A program made the position numbers and the translations under genes. From Winogradskyella eximia (lineage in GTDB: Bacteria; Bacteroidota; Bacteroidia; Flavobacteriales; Flavobacteriaceae), in NCBI RefSeq assembly GCF_003386165.1, contig NZ_QRDV01000005.1, positions 239,844-303,843 on the forward strand: 64,000 bases of DNA. Reading direction: 5' to 3'. Of the stretch, positions 1 through 9,165 are shown in pieces; within the stretch, counting starts at the first letter, position 1; each line of letters begins with the position of its first letter. The notes under the pieces were generated by a model. The model ran no database searches. It saw only the letters and a list, made by a program, of their open reading frames with translations, and was not told the DNA's origin.

Positions 1-1170
1 TAAGAACCAATATTAGCAACTTTTTGAGATTGCCTTAAACTATACTCGCTTTCTTGAAGTTTAATTTCGGATTGTTTTCGCTGTGTAATATCTTGAATAG
101 TACCTATTAAATTTGTAGGCTTATTTTCACTATCAAAAATTAACTCTCCAATACCATGTACCCAAATTTCTTCTTGAGTATCATGTTTTATAACTCGGTA
201 TTCTTTGTTAAATCTTTCATTATTTGCTACACAATATTTAAAATAATTTAGCAACTCTTTTCTTTCGTCTATATGGATACGATTATTCCAACTTTCAACC
301 GTCTTAGGGTATGATTCATCTATACCAAAAATCTCATCTAACACGGAAGAACCTGTCCAAGTTTCATTCTCTATATCTACCGTATACGAACCAATATTAG
401 CTACTTTTTGAGATTGTCTTAAATGGTATTCTCTTTCTAAAATTTTTACCTCAGCCGTTTTACGTTCAGTAATATCTTGGATAACACCTATCATTTTATC
501 CGGATTTCCTTCACTGTCAAAAATTAATTCACCGATACCATGGACCCAAATATCCTTATTACTAACACGCCTTTTAAGCCTGTATTCTCTATTAAATTTT
601 TTGTGATTTTTAATGACGTCTAGCTGTAAATGATTTAGCATTACTTCTTTATCATCATCATGTATAAGGCCAATCCAATTTTCAACATTTCTCAAAAACG
701 ATTTATTGATTCCAAAAATGCCATCTAATACTGCAGAACTTTCCCAAATACCAGATTTAATATCGAAGCTATAAGAACCAATATTGGCTACTATTTGAGA
801 TTGTCTTAAAAAGTATTCTCTTTCTTTAAGCTTTATTTCTGATTTTTTTTGATAAGTAATATCCTGTATGCTACCTATCATTTTTGTAGGCTGGTTTTCA
901 CTATCAAAAATTAACTCACCAAAACCATTCACCCATATTTCTTCTTGAGTATCGTGTTTTATAACTCGGTATTCTATACTAACCTTTTTATTATTTGCTA
1001 CACAGTGACTAAAATATTCTAACAAAGCTTCTCTTTCATCTGGATGCACAAGACTATTCCAACCTTCAACAGTTTTTACAAAAGATTCATCCAAACCAAA
1101 GATTTCATCTAACACGGAAGAAGTTATCCATTTCTTAGTTTTTAAATCTACAGTATAAGAACCAATATTA
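1..1170 (-). repeat. Tandem PAS-coding repeats, period 384-387 bp
   Basis: The string gaaccaatatt recurs at 4, 388 and 1159, with a one-base variant frame-equivalent at 775. The spacings are 387, 384 and 384 bp, i.e. 128-129 codons. Between copies the DNA as well as the protein is similar, for instance ttttgagattg follows each copy and attaactc blocks encode GELIFDSE. This is an internal tandem amplification of a PAS-PAC module in frame. Confidence 0.85.
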
Positions 1171-2585
1171 GCTACTTTTTGAGATTGTCTTAAAAAGTAT
1201 TCGTTTTCTATAAGTTTCGCTTCTGCTTTTTTACGTTCAGTTATGTTACGCCCTATAGATAATACTTTTCCGTCCTTTTGTTTTTTTGCTGAAATTTCTA
1301 CATCTACAATTGCTTTATTTTTACATATTAGTTGTCTTTCAAAAAATACAGATTGTCCTTCAAGAATCCGGCTATAAACATCTGGCATTGTAATAAAATC
1401 ACCAACAATAATATCTTGAATCTTTAGCTTTGAAAACTCTTCTGATGTATAGCCTAAGATTTGGTATATTGCTTGGTTAAATTCATGAATAACACCATCG
1501 AATGTATACGTTAGAATGGCATCACTCGCCTGATTTATTAATGCATAATACGATTCATCCTTTTTCTTAATTTCTAAAATTATTCTAGACTTCTCAAGCG
1601 CAATATTAGCCAAGCTTACAGCAAAATCAACCTCCCTAATCTCATCCATTGTAGGTGATTTTACGGACTTACTGTATATTGCAAAGGTTCCTAATACAAG
1701 ATTGTCTTTTGATAAAATAGGAATAGACCAACACGACTTTAAACCGTACTTTAAAGCAAGATCTTTATGTTTCACCCATAACTCATCTGTAGTTATGTCT
1801 GTAACAATAACGGGCTTTTTTGTAAATGCTGCAGTAGGACAAGAGCCAGAATTATTAAGTATTGGTAAACTTTTAATAGCCAAACAATACGATTCTGGTA
1901 AGGATGGTGCAGATTCTAAGATAAGATTAACTCCCTCTTTATCCACTAAACTAATAGAACCAAAATAATCTGGATGAATTGATTCGAAATTTAAGAGTAA
2001 TTGGTCAAAAATTTTATTTAGAGGTATGTTTTTAGTGAATAAATCTAGAATTTCATTTTTACTAATTAACAGCTGCTCTGTTTTACCTTGCTCTATAATC
2101 TCATTGCTTAGGTCTATGTTTTTTTGCTCTAAATCACCAATTAAACGCTCATTATATAGCTTAGAAACTTCATCCTTAATAAACTTCTTCGCTTCTTTTT
2201 GCTTTAATTTAGGTTTTTTTTCAGCAAAAAGATGTTTAATTTCTGTAAGTACTTTACTTGAATCTACAGGATCAATTAAATACTTAGAAGCACCTAATTT
2301 TAATGCCTTTTGTCTGTCGGATTCATCAGTATAATTAGAGGTATAAACAACAAAAGGAATATCTTTTAAAAGCTTATCCTTTTTACAAGCTTTACAAAAC
2401 AAATACCCATCCATAACAGGCATTAATGTTTCTGAGATAATTAAATCTATTTTATGGTTGTACACTTTCTCTAAACCTATTTTACCATCTTCGGCTTCAA
2501 TAACAGCATAGCCTGCCTCTTCAAGTATTGTTTTAAGAAAAGTTAGATTTTCTAACGCAGCATTTACAATTAATATGGTTTTCAT
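1..2585 (-). CDS. Multi-PAS/GAF signalling protein with degenerate receiver (partial, runs off left edge)
   Basis: An open frame runs from ATG at 2585 to the left edge, giving 861 codons without a stop, so the C-terminus is missing. Residues 1-120 have a receiver fold, but the acidic pair is replaced (ILIVNAALEN), the phospho-acceptor Asp is Glu52 (ISETLMPVMDG) and the conserved Lys is Asp105 (YLIDPVD). Residues about 188-335 form a GAF domain (SGSCPTAAF, PVIVTDI), and about 343-460 a PAS domain. From about residue 475 come three complete PAS-PAC units and the start of a fourth, each beginning near ANIGSYTVD and ending with QDIT-type PAC motifs. Such proteins are usually hybrid sensor kinases. 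The missing end may carry HisKA/HATPase, which cannot be seen here. Architecture is certain, function inferred. Confidence 0.9.
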   Translation of the reverse strand, partial: MKTILIVNAALENLTFLKTILEEAGYAVIEAEDGKIGLEKVYNHKIDLIISETLMPVMDGYLFCKACKKDKLLKDIPFVVYTSNYTDESDRQKALKLGASKYLIDPVDSSKVLTEIKHLFAEKKPKLKQKEAKKFIKDEVSKLYNERLIGDLEQKNIDLSNEIIEQGKTEQLLISKNEILDLFTKNIPLNKIFDQLLLNFESIHPDYFGSISLVDKEGVNLILESAPSLPESYCLAIKSLPILNNSGSCPTAAFTKKPVIVTDITTDELWVKHKDLALKYGLKSCWSIPILSKDNLVLGTFAIYSKSVKSPTMDEIREVDFAVSLANIALEKSRIILEIKKKDESYYALINQASDAILTYTFDGVIHEFNQAIYQILGYTSEEFSKLKIQDIIVGDFITMPDVYSRILEGQSVFFERQLICKNKAIVDVEISAKKQKDGKVLSIGRNITERKKAEAKLIENEYFLRQSQKVANIGSYTVDLKTKKWITSSVLDEIFGLDESFVKTVEGWNSLVHPDEREALLEYFSHCVANNKKVSIEYRVIKHDTQEEIWVNGFGELIFDSENQPTKMIGSIQDITYQKKSEIKLKEREYFLRQSQIVANIGSYSFDIKSGIWESSAVLDGIFGINKSFLRNVENWIGLIHDDDKEVMLNHLQLDVIKNHKKFNREYRLKRRVSNKDIWVHGIGELIFDSEGNPDKMIGVIQDITERKTAEVKILEREYHLRQSQKVANIGSYTVDIENETWTGSSVLDEIFGIDESYPKTVESWNNRIHIDERKELLNYFKYCVANNERFNKEYRVIKHDTQEEIWVHGIGELIFDSENKPTNLIGTIQDITQRKQSEIKLQESEYSLRQSQKVANIGS

Positions 2586-2592
2586 ATCTCAA

Positions 2593-2730
2593 TTATTTTT
2601 TAAAGATATTCCCTAATTGTTCAACGAAAGAATTGACTATAAATAGGATAGAACCATTGTTACTAGGCAAGTACAATAACGCATGCTTGGGCTGCTCGAG
2701 ATCTTCAAAATTTAAAATAGTAGGATTCAT
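2593..2730 (-). CDS. Possible 45-aa small protein upstream of the multi-PAS gene
   Basis: An ATG at 2730 opens a 45-codon frame that stops only 7 bp before the ATG of the multi-PAS gene, in the same direction. The predicted peptide begins MNPTILNFEDLEQ and ends LGNIFKK, with a hydrophobic middle (SILFIVNSFV). I do not recognise it. The tight spacing suggests a leader peptide or small partner co-transcribed with the sensor, but a chance ORF in AT-rich DNA cannot be excluded. Confidence 0.35.
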   Translation of the reverse strand: MNPTILNFEDLEQPKHALLYLPSNNGSILFIVNSFVEQLGNIFKK

Positions 2731-3156
2731 GTGATTTGTTAGTGTAAGAATTTTAATACCAACATATTAAGGTAATAATATACAAAAAAAATTCGGACAA
2801 AAATATACTATTATTCTGAAAAAATACGCTCACAACAACTTAAATACAAAAAATTATTTTTACGTATATTACTATATGTCAACACCATAAAACACCAATT
2901 CCCTTTCAAATTACAAGGATCACTCAAGCTAAGAACCTTGACGCCATACCCAAATCAATTGAAGGCAATCCTTATTTACCATAAACTATTAAAATTTCTA
3001 AATGGATGGATATCTACGTCCTAGAGGTTCTATTGTAATATAGTTACATCAAAAACACTGAACAAAACACATGAACATTCAATTTCTAAAGGTTTAGAAA
3101 TGCTATCAGATTTGTTATGTCATCAATAAAAGTATAACAAAGATTATTTTGAATAA
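2731..3156. other. Intergenic stretch, no gene seen
   Basis: About 425 bp between the multi-PAS gene (with its small upstream ORF) and the 3' end of the redox operon. Stops are frequent in all frames and I see no RNA gene. A weak 8-bp hairpin (TTTGTTAT at 3111, ATAACAAA at 3134) lies just past the operon's last stop codon but lacks a T run, so it is at best a poor terminator. Confidence 0.5.
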
Positions 3157-4380
3157 TTAAGATTCTATTATTTTAGTATCAAATATCACTTCACTAGCCA
3201 CCGTTTTATGTACAGGACATTTAGAAGCTATTTCCTTTAATCTCTGCTTTTGCTTTTCGTCTAGATTCCCAATAAACTTTAGCTGTTTTGAGATATGATC
3301 TAAGTATCCTGGCTTTTCAATATCTAACATTAAGGCATCACTATGCTTTTTTTGATGAGAAATATAAACATAAACCTCTTGTAGATCCCATTTTTTACGT
3401 TCTGCGTACAACTTTAAAGTCATAGCTGTACATGTGGCAATGGCTGCATTGAGATATTCGTATGGTGACGGACCAAAATCATCTCCACCAACACTAGTTG
3501 GTTCATCTCCAATAAAACTATGTTTATTGGTTTGAATCTGGGTTGTAAAATTGTTTTCTTTTAAATTGAGATGCGCCACCAATTGCTCTCCTTCGGTACT
3601 CAACATTTCGTTTTCTAATTCTGGCAAATACAATTTTACCCATTCTCCAATCATGCTTCCTGCGTATGCGCTATGTTTTGAATTTGAAAGTAAATGATCG
3701 GCATCATTCAAACTCACAAAACTCTTTGGATGCATCGCTTCTTTATATAATTGCTGTGCATTATCAACACCTACAATAGTATCAAAAGGTGCGTGCATTA
3801 TAAGTATTGGTTTACGTAGATTTTTCGTTATGGTTGGCAAATCTGTTTTACTAAAATCTTGTATAAACTCTTGATTCACCTTAAATGGTCGTCCTCCTAT
3901 ATTTACCTCTACTTCACCTTTATCAGCAACCTCATCTATAGCATGTGAAAAATGTTGTGTAACGTGATCTACAGCAGCTGGAGCACCTATTGTAGCAACT
4001 GCTCTAATGTTTTCTAATTTTGATGCTGCAACAATCACAGCTGCTCCTCCTAACGAATGCCCTACCAACAAACTAGGAGCTTTATAATGCGCTGTGATAT
4101 AATCATTCACAGCAATTAAATCGTCAACGTTGGCAGAAAAATGACTTTCAGAAAACTCTCCTTCACTTCTACCTAAACCTGTAAAATCGAACCTAACAAC
4201 TCCAAAACCATGTGCTGTTAATGCTCTTGAAATATTTCGTGTTGCATTTAAGTTACTCGTACATGAAAAGCAATGTGCAAAAACAGCAAAATAATTCGGC
4301 TTTTGATTTGCCGGTAATTCTAAATGTGCAGCTAATGTGTAACCTTTACTATTTTTAATTTCTATTTTATTGCTTTTCAT
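3157..4380 (-). CDS. Bifunctional alpha/beta hydrolase-OsmC family protein
   Basis: A 407-aa fusion. The N-terminal ~260 residues are an alpha/beta hydrolase with nucleophile elbow GHSLGG, a late acid (HAPFDTIVG) and a catalytic His (NDADHLL). The C-terminal ~140 residues are an OsmC/Ohr-like domain with its two cysteines in ATCTAMTL and KCPVHKT. OsmC/Ohr proteins reduce organic hydroperoxides using a Cys pair, and this two-domain arrangement is known in several phyla. It is the last gene of a minus-strand operon, 6 bp after an MsrA-like gene, which supports a role in peroxide or peroxidised-lipid handling. The hydrolase substrate is unknown. Confidence 0.92.
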   Translation of the reverse strand: MKSNKIEIKNSKGYTLAAHLELPANQKPNYFAVFAHCFSCTSNLNATRNISRALTAHGFGVVRFDFTGLGRSEGEFSESHFSANVDDLIAVNDYITAHYKAPSLLVGHSLGGAAVIVAASKLENIRAVATIGAPAAVDHVTQHFSHAIDEVADKGEVEVNIGGRPFKVNQEFIQDFSKTDLPTITKNLRKPILIMHAPFDTIVGVDNAQQLYKEAMHPKSFVSLNDADHLLSNSKHSAYAGSMIGEWVKLYLPELENEMLSTEGEQLVAHLNLKENNFTTQIQTNKHSFIGDEPTSVGGDDFGPSPYEYLNAAIATCTAMTLKLYAERKKWDLQEVYVYISHQKKHSDALMLDIEKPGYLDHISKQLKFIGNLDEKQKQRLKEIASKCPVHKTVASEVIFDTKIIES

Positions 4381-4386
4381 AATGAT

Positions 4387-4902
4387 TTAATATTTTAAAT
4401 GTCTTGTTTTAGTTATGTCGGTATAGTTTCTAAAACTTTCTAAGAGTACCTTTAATTTTGGATTTATAAATGTTTCACAAAACGGTTTATCCGGATTTTT
4501 ATAATAGTAATTCAGAATCTCTTCTCTAGATGGTTTAAATTCTGAAAACTTAAGCACCTGTGTAACTAGTTGATTATTAAATTTATGTTGAAGTGTTTTA
4601 AGCACATCTACAACCTCACTTTCTTCATTCTCGTCAAAAACATAAATCGCAGAACGGTATTTTTTACGCATACTATGAGCTGATGTGCTATTGTGTGTAT
4701 GCAAATGAATTTCGATTAATACTTCTATTGGTATTATAGCCGCATTATACTCTACAATTACAGCTTCAGAGAAACTAGCGTTATTTCCACTTGAAGCAAT
4801 CCAACCTTGTTGCACATTTTCTACACCAACAAGGGACTGAAATACAGCTTCTGTACACCAATGACATCCTCCACCGAATCCTATTCTATTAAGGTTCTTC
4901 AT
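4387..4902 (-). CDS. MsrA-like peptide methionine sulfoxide reductase (divergent)
   Basis: 171 aa of the MsrA family. The active-site segment reads GGCHWCTEAVF instead of the usual GCFWG, keeping the catalytic Cys and adding a second Cys three residues later. The HTHNSTSAHSMRKKYRSAIY segment corresponds to the MsrA HNPT...YRSAI region. The family reduces methionine-S-sulfoxide in proteins. It lies in an operon with a canonical MsrA (6241-6747) and MsrB, so it is a second, diverged MsrA copy. Substrate preference may differ from the canonical enzyme, which is inference. Confidence 0.85.
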   Translation of the reverse strand: MKNLNRIGFGGGCHWCTEAVFQSLVGVENVQQGWIASSGNNASFSEAVIVEYNAAIIPIEVLIEIHLHTHNSTSAHSMRKKYRSAIYVFDENEESEVVDVLKTLQHKFNNQLVTQVLKFSEFKPSREEILNYYYKNPDKPFCETFINPKLKVLLESFRNYTDITKTRHLKY

Positions 4903-4939
4903 CGTAAAATAGGATGCTCCAAAGCATTAAAAGATACCA

Positions 4940-5221
4940 TTATTCAGTTATTTCTATGCCTCGCCAAAATGCAACATGATTCTTTATGGCTTTTGCCAAT
5001 TCTGAAGGATTCTCGTAATACCAAACCGCATCTTTATTAACTTTACCATCAACCTCTAGAGAATAGTAAGAAGCCTCTCCTTTCCATGCACATGTAGATT
5101 TTAAATCACTAGATTTACAAAACGCTTTATTTAAACTCTCTTCAGGAAAATAGTGATTTCCTTCAATAACTACTGTATTATTGCTTTCTGCGATGACTTT
5201 ATTATTCCAAATTGCTTTCAT
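4940..5221 (-). CDS. DUF427 domain protein
   Basis: 93 aa covering one DUF427 domain end to end, with the family's Trp- and Tyr-rich pattern (CAWKGEASYYSL, VWYYENPSE, HVAFWRG). The function of DUF427 is not established. It sits mid-operon between the aldo/keto reductase and the MsrA-like gene, with gaps of about 40 bp, so it is probably co-expressed with the redox repair enzymes. Confidence 0.88.
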   Translation of the reverse strand: MKAIWNNKVIAESNNTVVIEGNHYFPEESLNKAFCKSSDLKSTCAWKGEASYYSLEVDGKVNKDAVWYYENPSELAKAIKNHVAFWRGIEITE

Positions 5222-5264
5222 AATGTACTTTTATTTTAGGACTAATTACTTGTTCTAGTATTAC

Positions 5265-6224
5265 TTAATTCCATGTCAACGCTTTTCTTTCTTCCCAATA
5301 GCTACTATTTGAAATCTTAAAAGCGCTTAATTGTTCTATTTCAGAATTGGTTAAAGAAAATTGATCTGCTTTTAAATTAGCTGACAAATGCTCAGCATTG
5401 TTTGCTCCACTTAATACTAATGCCTCTGGAAAAACAGCGATACAATATCTCAAAGCAATAGCATCTGCGCCAACATTATACTGCTTTGCCAAACGATTTA
5501 TCAAATCATAAAGCTTACGATATTGAGGGTAATCTTCATTAGGAATTAATCTACCATTGGCTAAGGCTTCTTTAATAATGAATGGCCCTTTAAGACTTTT
5601 TAACGCTTCAGCATATTTAAATACACTTTGATCTAAAATGTTATAGGTACACTGAAAGGATTGAAATAAGCTTTCATTTTCAACCTGAATAGACAGCCCT
5701 TTTTCTAAAACTTCGGTTTGGTTGGCACCTGTCGTGGTTAAACCAATAATGATATTATGCTCCTGCTTTAATTCGTGCAAACGCTTTAAAACTTCAACAT
5801 TTTCAAGAACTCCAGTATCAAAAGTAGCAGAATGAATCTGATATACTTTTAAATAAGGCAATAGTTCTTTTGAAAATTCCCATTGCTCATTCAGCTTATT
5901 TAACGAGTGCTCTTTAACTTCATGTTGCGTTGCATTTGGATCAAAATTGGCAACATAAGTGTAACCCCATTTTGTAGAGACTTGAATACTTGGATCATTT
6001 TTAGTTTTCAACCATTGTAACAACAATTGCTCTGCAATACCATAACCTGGTGAAGTATCAAAATACCGAATCCCTTTATTGTAAGCATCTTCTAGCACCT
6101 CTAATCCGTTTTCTTTAAATATTGGTAGAGAAAATGGCTCTGTATTAGCATCTTGTTTAATATTAATATAAAGTGGTCTGCCAATAGCTGCTGTTCCTAA
6201 TCCGATATGTTTTGAGTTTATCAC
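5265..6224 (-). CDS. Aldo/keto reductase
   Basis: 319 aa aldo/keto reductase. The TIM-barrel signature residues are visible: Asp and Tyr in YFDTSPGYG, Lys in VSTKWGY and His in YQIHSA. The family reduces aldehydes and ketones with NADPH. The closest general type is the D-threo-aldose 1-dehydrogenase/L-fucose dehydrogenase group, judged by length and motif spacing only. Its place among methionine sulfoxide reductases suggests detoxification of reactive carbonyls made during oxidative damage, which is inferred from context. Confidence 0.9.
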   Translation of the reverse strand: MINSKHIGLGTAAIGRPLYINIKQDANTEPFSLPIFKENGLEVLEDAYNKGIRYFDTSPGYGIAEQLLLQWLKTKNDPSIQVSTKWGYTYVANFDPNATQHEVKEHSLNKLNEQWEFSKELLPYLKVYQIHSATFDTGVLENVEVLKRLHELKQEHNIIIGLTTTGANQTEVLEKGLSIQVENESLFQSFQCTYNILDQSVFKYAEALKSLKGPFIIKEALANGRLIPNEDYPQYRKLYDLINRLAKQYNVGADAIALRYCIAVFPEALVLSGANNAEHLSANLKADQFSLTNSEIEQLSAFKISNSSYWEERKALTWN

Positions 6225-6240
6225 TTAGTCGATATTTATG

Positions 6241-6747
6241 TTATTTGTCTTCTTTTATAAAACTTTCATCAAATCTTAAAAAATGACATGTGTAACCATT
6301 TGGGTTTTTAACCAAATAATCCTGATGATTTTCTTCTGCTTTCCAAAATGGAGAGAATGGCTCTAAAGTTGTAACAACCTCACCATCCCATTTACCAGAA
6401 GCATTGACTATATTAATCATTTCTTCTGCTATAGACTTTTCTTCTTCATTTTGATAAAAAATAGCAGATCTATAACTAGAACCTTTATCATTGCCTTGCT
6501 GATCTACAGTTGTTGGATTATGCATTCTGAAAAAATAATCCAAAATTTTTCTAAAAGAGGTTTCAGTAGGATCGTATATTAACTCTATCCCTTCTGCATG
6601 GCCTGGATGATATTTATAACTCGGATTCTCATTTTCTCCTCCTTGGTAACCCACTTCTGTATCTTTTATTCCAGGTTGCGTTCTAAATAAATCCTCCATT
6701 CCCCAAAAACAGCCTCCTGCTATATATGCTTTTTTATAATTTTCCAT
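6241..6747 (-). CDS. msrA: Peptide-methionine (S)-S-oxide reductase MsrA
   Basis: 168 aa, normal length for single-domain MsrA. The catalytic motif AGGCFWGMEDLF is at the N-terminus, followed by YHPGHAEGIELIYDP and HNPTTVDQQGND, all family hallmarks. It reduces the S epimer of methionine sulfoxide in proteins using thioredoxin. It lies 42 bp downstream of selO and 16 bp upstream of the aldo/keto reductase gene on the same strand. MsrB, for the R epimer, is encoded at the head of the same operon. Confidence 0.96.
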   Translation of the reverse strand: MENYKKAYIAGGCFWGMEDLFRTQPGIKDTEVGYQGGENENPSYKYHPGHAEGIELIYDPTETSFRKILDYFFRMHNPTTVDQQGNDKGSSYRSAIFYQNEEEKSIAEEMINIVNASGKWDGEVVTTLEPFSPFWKAEENHQDYLVKNPNGYTCHFLRFDESFIKEDK

Positions 6748-6789
6748 TGTTTTCTTTTTCTGTTAAAAATGTTATTTTTTTTAATTTGA

Positions 6790-8358
6790 TTATGAGCTAC
6801 AAGACAACATAGAACAACCTACTTTATTCCTAGCCCATTCTGGTCTTTTTGAAAACCATTTTTCTGATGTTGGTTGCTCATCATAAGGTTTTTTAAGTAA
6901 ATTAAAAAACTCTTCTATTAACTTATAATCTCCCTTATCCGCATCGTCTATGGCTAATTGAGCCATATAATTACGAAGGACGTATTTAGGGTTTATACTG
7001 TTCATTTCAAGTTTTCGTTCTTGGTCTGTACTTTGCTCTTTTGCCAAGCGCTTACCATAATTACTAAACCAATGCTTCCAACTGTCTTTTATATCACCAT
7101 TTATTTCATTTGGTTTATAAAAGGCATTACTAATAATAGACCACCATTCTTGATATTCTGAAGTCTTCAAATTGGCTAAATTTCTAAAAAATATAGTCAT
7201 ATCTGTTTCCGATGTATGCAGTACTTTTTCTAGTTCTTCAATTAATTCACCATCACTTTCAATTTCAACTTTTAAACCTAATTTAGAACGCATCATATCT
7301 CTATATGCTGTTTCTGCTTCTTTAGGAAAATCATTCAAAATCGTTTCAAAAGGTTCCGCATCTTCTACTAGTGGATAAATGGCATTGGCTAATTGAAATA
7401 AATTCCAATGTGTAATTTGCATTTGCGAACCGTAACTATATCTTTTATGAGTATTATCTGTTGTATTTGGTGTCCATCCATGATCATAGCCTTCTAACCA
7501 GCCATATGGTCCATAATCTATAGTTAAACCAAGAATAGACATATTGTCTGTATTCATAACACCATGCACAAAACCGACACGTTGCCAATGAATTACCATA
7601 TCTAAGCTTCTTGTAGCCACTTCTTTCATAAAAGCGATATACACTGCTTTTGATGGTTTACCTAAATGTGAATAATGCGTATTAATAGTAAAATCAACTA
7701 ACGTTTTTAAGGTATCTACATCTCCTCGCGATGGAAAAATTTGATAACTACCAAAGCGCAAAAATGAAGGTGATACTCGTGCAACAATTGCTCCTTTTTC
7801 GTAATCTGGATTTCCATTATACATTACATCACGCAACACTTGATCACCAGACAATGACAACGACAAAGCTCGTGTTGTAGGCACACCCAAATGAAACATG
7901 GCTTCGCTACATAAATACTCTCTAATGGATGAGCGTAAAACCGCTAAACCATCCGCAGATCTAGAATACGGTGTTTCACCAGCACCTTTTAATTGCAATG
8001 CCCAATGTTTATTTTTATGTTCTATTTCAGCTAAATTAATAGCTCTACCATCACCTAATTGTCCTGCCCAATTGCCAAACTGATGGCCTGCATAGCACAT
8101 GGCATAAGGCTTAGTGTTAGGAAAAATTTCTGCGCCTGTAACTAAGTTTAAAAAGTCTTTAGTTTCACTATCCTCCTTGGTTAGTCCAAGATTATTCAAC
8201 ATTTCTGGAGACACATGAATTAATGAAGGATTACTAGGAATTTTAGGTGTCACAAAAGAAAAACAGGCTTCACTTACTTGTCTCCTACTATTTTCGAGAA
8301 TTGGATCTGCCGGAAGCTCTTTATTAAACTTATCTTTTATATTGAGTTTTAATGTCAT
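6790..8358 (-). CDS. selO: Protein adenylyltransferase SelO (YdiU family)
   Basis: 522 aa pseudokinase-fold AMPylase. The glycine-rich and basic segment LQLKGAGETPYSRSADG, the RVSPSFLRFGSYQ block and metal-binding Asn/Asp in MNTDNMSILGLTIDYGPYGW are all present. The protein ends in CSMLSCSS, matching the conserved C-terminal C-x-S/C-S-S tail where selenoprotein O of animals has selenocysteine; here the residue is Cys. SelO transfers AMP from ATP to redox proteins such as glutaredoxin. It sits between msrB and msrA (18 and 42 bp gaps), which links protein AMPylation to methionine oxidation repair in this organism. Confidence 0.95.
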   Translation of the reverse strand: MTLKLNIKDKFNKELPADPILENSRRQVSEACFSFVTPKIPSNPSLIHVSPEMLNNLGLTKEDSETKDFLNLVTGAEIFPNTKPYAMCYAGHQFGNWAGQLGDGRAINLAEIEHKNKHWALQLKGAGETPYSRSADGLAVLRSSIREYLCSEAMFHLGVPTTRALSLSLSGDQVLRDVMYNGNPDYEKGAIVARVSPSFLRFGSYQIFPSRGDVDTLKTLVDFTINTHYSHLGKPSKAVYIAFMKEVATRSLDMVIHWQRVGFVHGVMNTDNMSILGLTIDYGPYGWLEGYDHGWTPNTTDNTHKRYSYGSQMQITHWNLFQLANAIYPLVEDAEPFETILNDFPKEAETAYRDMMRSKLGLKVEIESDGELIEELEKVLHTSETDMTIFFRNLANLKTSEYQEWWSIISNAFYKPNEINGDIKDSWKHWFSNYGKRLAKEQSTDQERKLEMNSINPKYVLRNYMAQLAIDDADKGDYKLIEEFFNLLKKPYDEQPTSEKWFSKRPEWARNKVGCSMLSCSS

Positions 8359-8376
8359 TGTTTTTTTATGCTTTCA

Positions 8377-8838
8377 CTATTCTTTTTCTTCTTTTTGAGA
8401 TTGAAGCACCATAGATTCTGAATTAATGCAATATCTTAAACCACTTGGTTCAGGACCATCAGGAAAAACATGACCTTGGTGCGCATCGCACGTATTGCAC
8501 TGCACTTCTACCCTAACCATACCAAAAGATGTATCTCTTATATACTTAATAGCATTTTCTTTAATGGGCTGTGAAAAACTAGGCCAACCAGATCCTGATT
8601 CGAATTTAATTGTAGAATCAAACAATGGTGTATCACAACAAACACAATTATATTTCCCAGCATCGTATCTGCTACATAATGCTCCAGAATTTGGAGCTTC
8701 TGTACCAGCCATTCGAGTTATTCTAAATTGTTCTGGCGTTAAAATAGCACGCCATTCATCTTCGGTTTTTTCTACTCTTCGATCTGGTTTTGGATTTCCG
8801 TTAATCGAAAAATTGATAATATCTTTCCACGTTAACAT
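8377..8838 (-). CDS. msrB: Peptide-methionine (R)-S-oxide reductase MsrB
   Basis: 153 aa. The structural zinc cysteines are in CVCC and CNTCDAHQGHVF, and the catalytic Cys is in GLRYCINS near the C-terminus. GSGWPSF is also typical. It reduces the R epimer of methionine sulfoxide. It is the first gene of the 8838-3157 operon, with selO following after 18 bp. A candidate -7 element TATCTTTG lies on the minus strand at 9014-9021, but no matching -33 element is evident. Confidence 0.95.
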   Translation of the reverse strand: MLTWKDIINFSINGNPKPDRRVEKTEDEWRAILTPEQFRITRMAGTEAPNSGALCSRYDAGKYNCVCCDTPLFDSTIKFESGSGWPSFSQPIKENAIKYIRDTSFGMVRVEVQCNTCDAHQGHVFPDGPEPSGLRYCINSESMVLQSQKEEKE

Positions 8839-9122
8839 AGCTTTCTTTTTTTGATTTTTAGTCGAAATGAAATACTAAAAATTACTTCTTATACACAACG
8901 CATGTAACTTATATTTATGCTTATTGGAAAAAGCAACAAATACAACACACTTATAATTTATAGTGACATAAGTTAAACCTAGTATTACTTCAAAATTAAA
9001 GTATTTAGACGTGCAAAGATAAGCAGCACATAATAAATACACCTGAAGAATTTAACTGCATATGAATCAGTATTTAACAATTATAAATTTTTAGAAATTA
9101 TTAACAAAAACACATTGTCATC
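8839..9122. other. Intergenic between divergent msrB and hsp20
   Basis: No gene is visible. The stretch is AT-rich and holds one possible minus-strand -7 element (TATCTTTG, 9021 to 9014) for the msrB-selO-msrA operon. It contains no TGAY-N4-RTCA site for that operon; the site at 9123 faces hsp20. Confidence 0.5.
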
Positions 9123-9165
9123 TGATCCAGATCATTTCAAAAAAACTGGTTTCGTTATAATTTAG
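9123..9165 (+). promoter_or_regulatory. Crp/Fnr-type operator plus -7 element, hsp20
   Basis: TGATCCAGATCA at 9123-9134 and TAATTTAG at 9158-9165 (Bacteroidota -7 consensus TAnnTTTG). Centre-to-centre distance is 33 bp, so the operator would be centred near -41. The predicted transcript start is about 9169. Confidence 0.75.

Noticed and set aside
1702..2334. Two plus-strand ORFs (88 and 102 aa)
   Set aside because: They are antisense shadows of the GAF and receiver region of the minus-strand multi-PAS gene.
8963..8974. TGACATAAGTTA as an operator for the msrB operon
   Set aside because: The right half-site is broken (TTA instead of TCA) and no -7 element lies 33 bp away.
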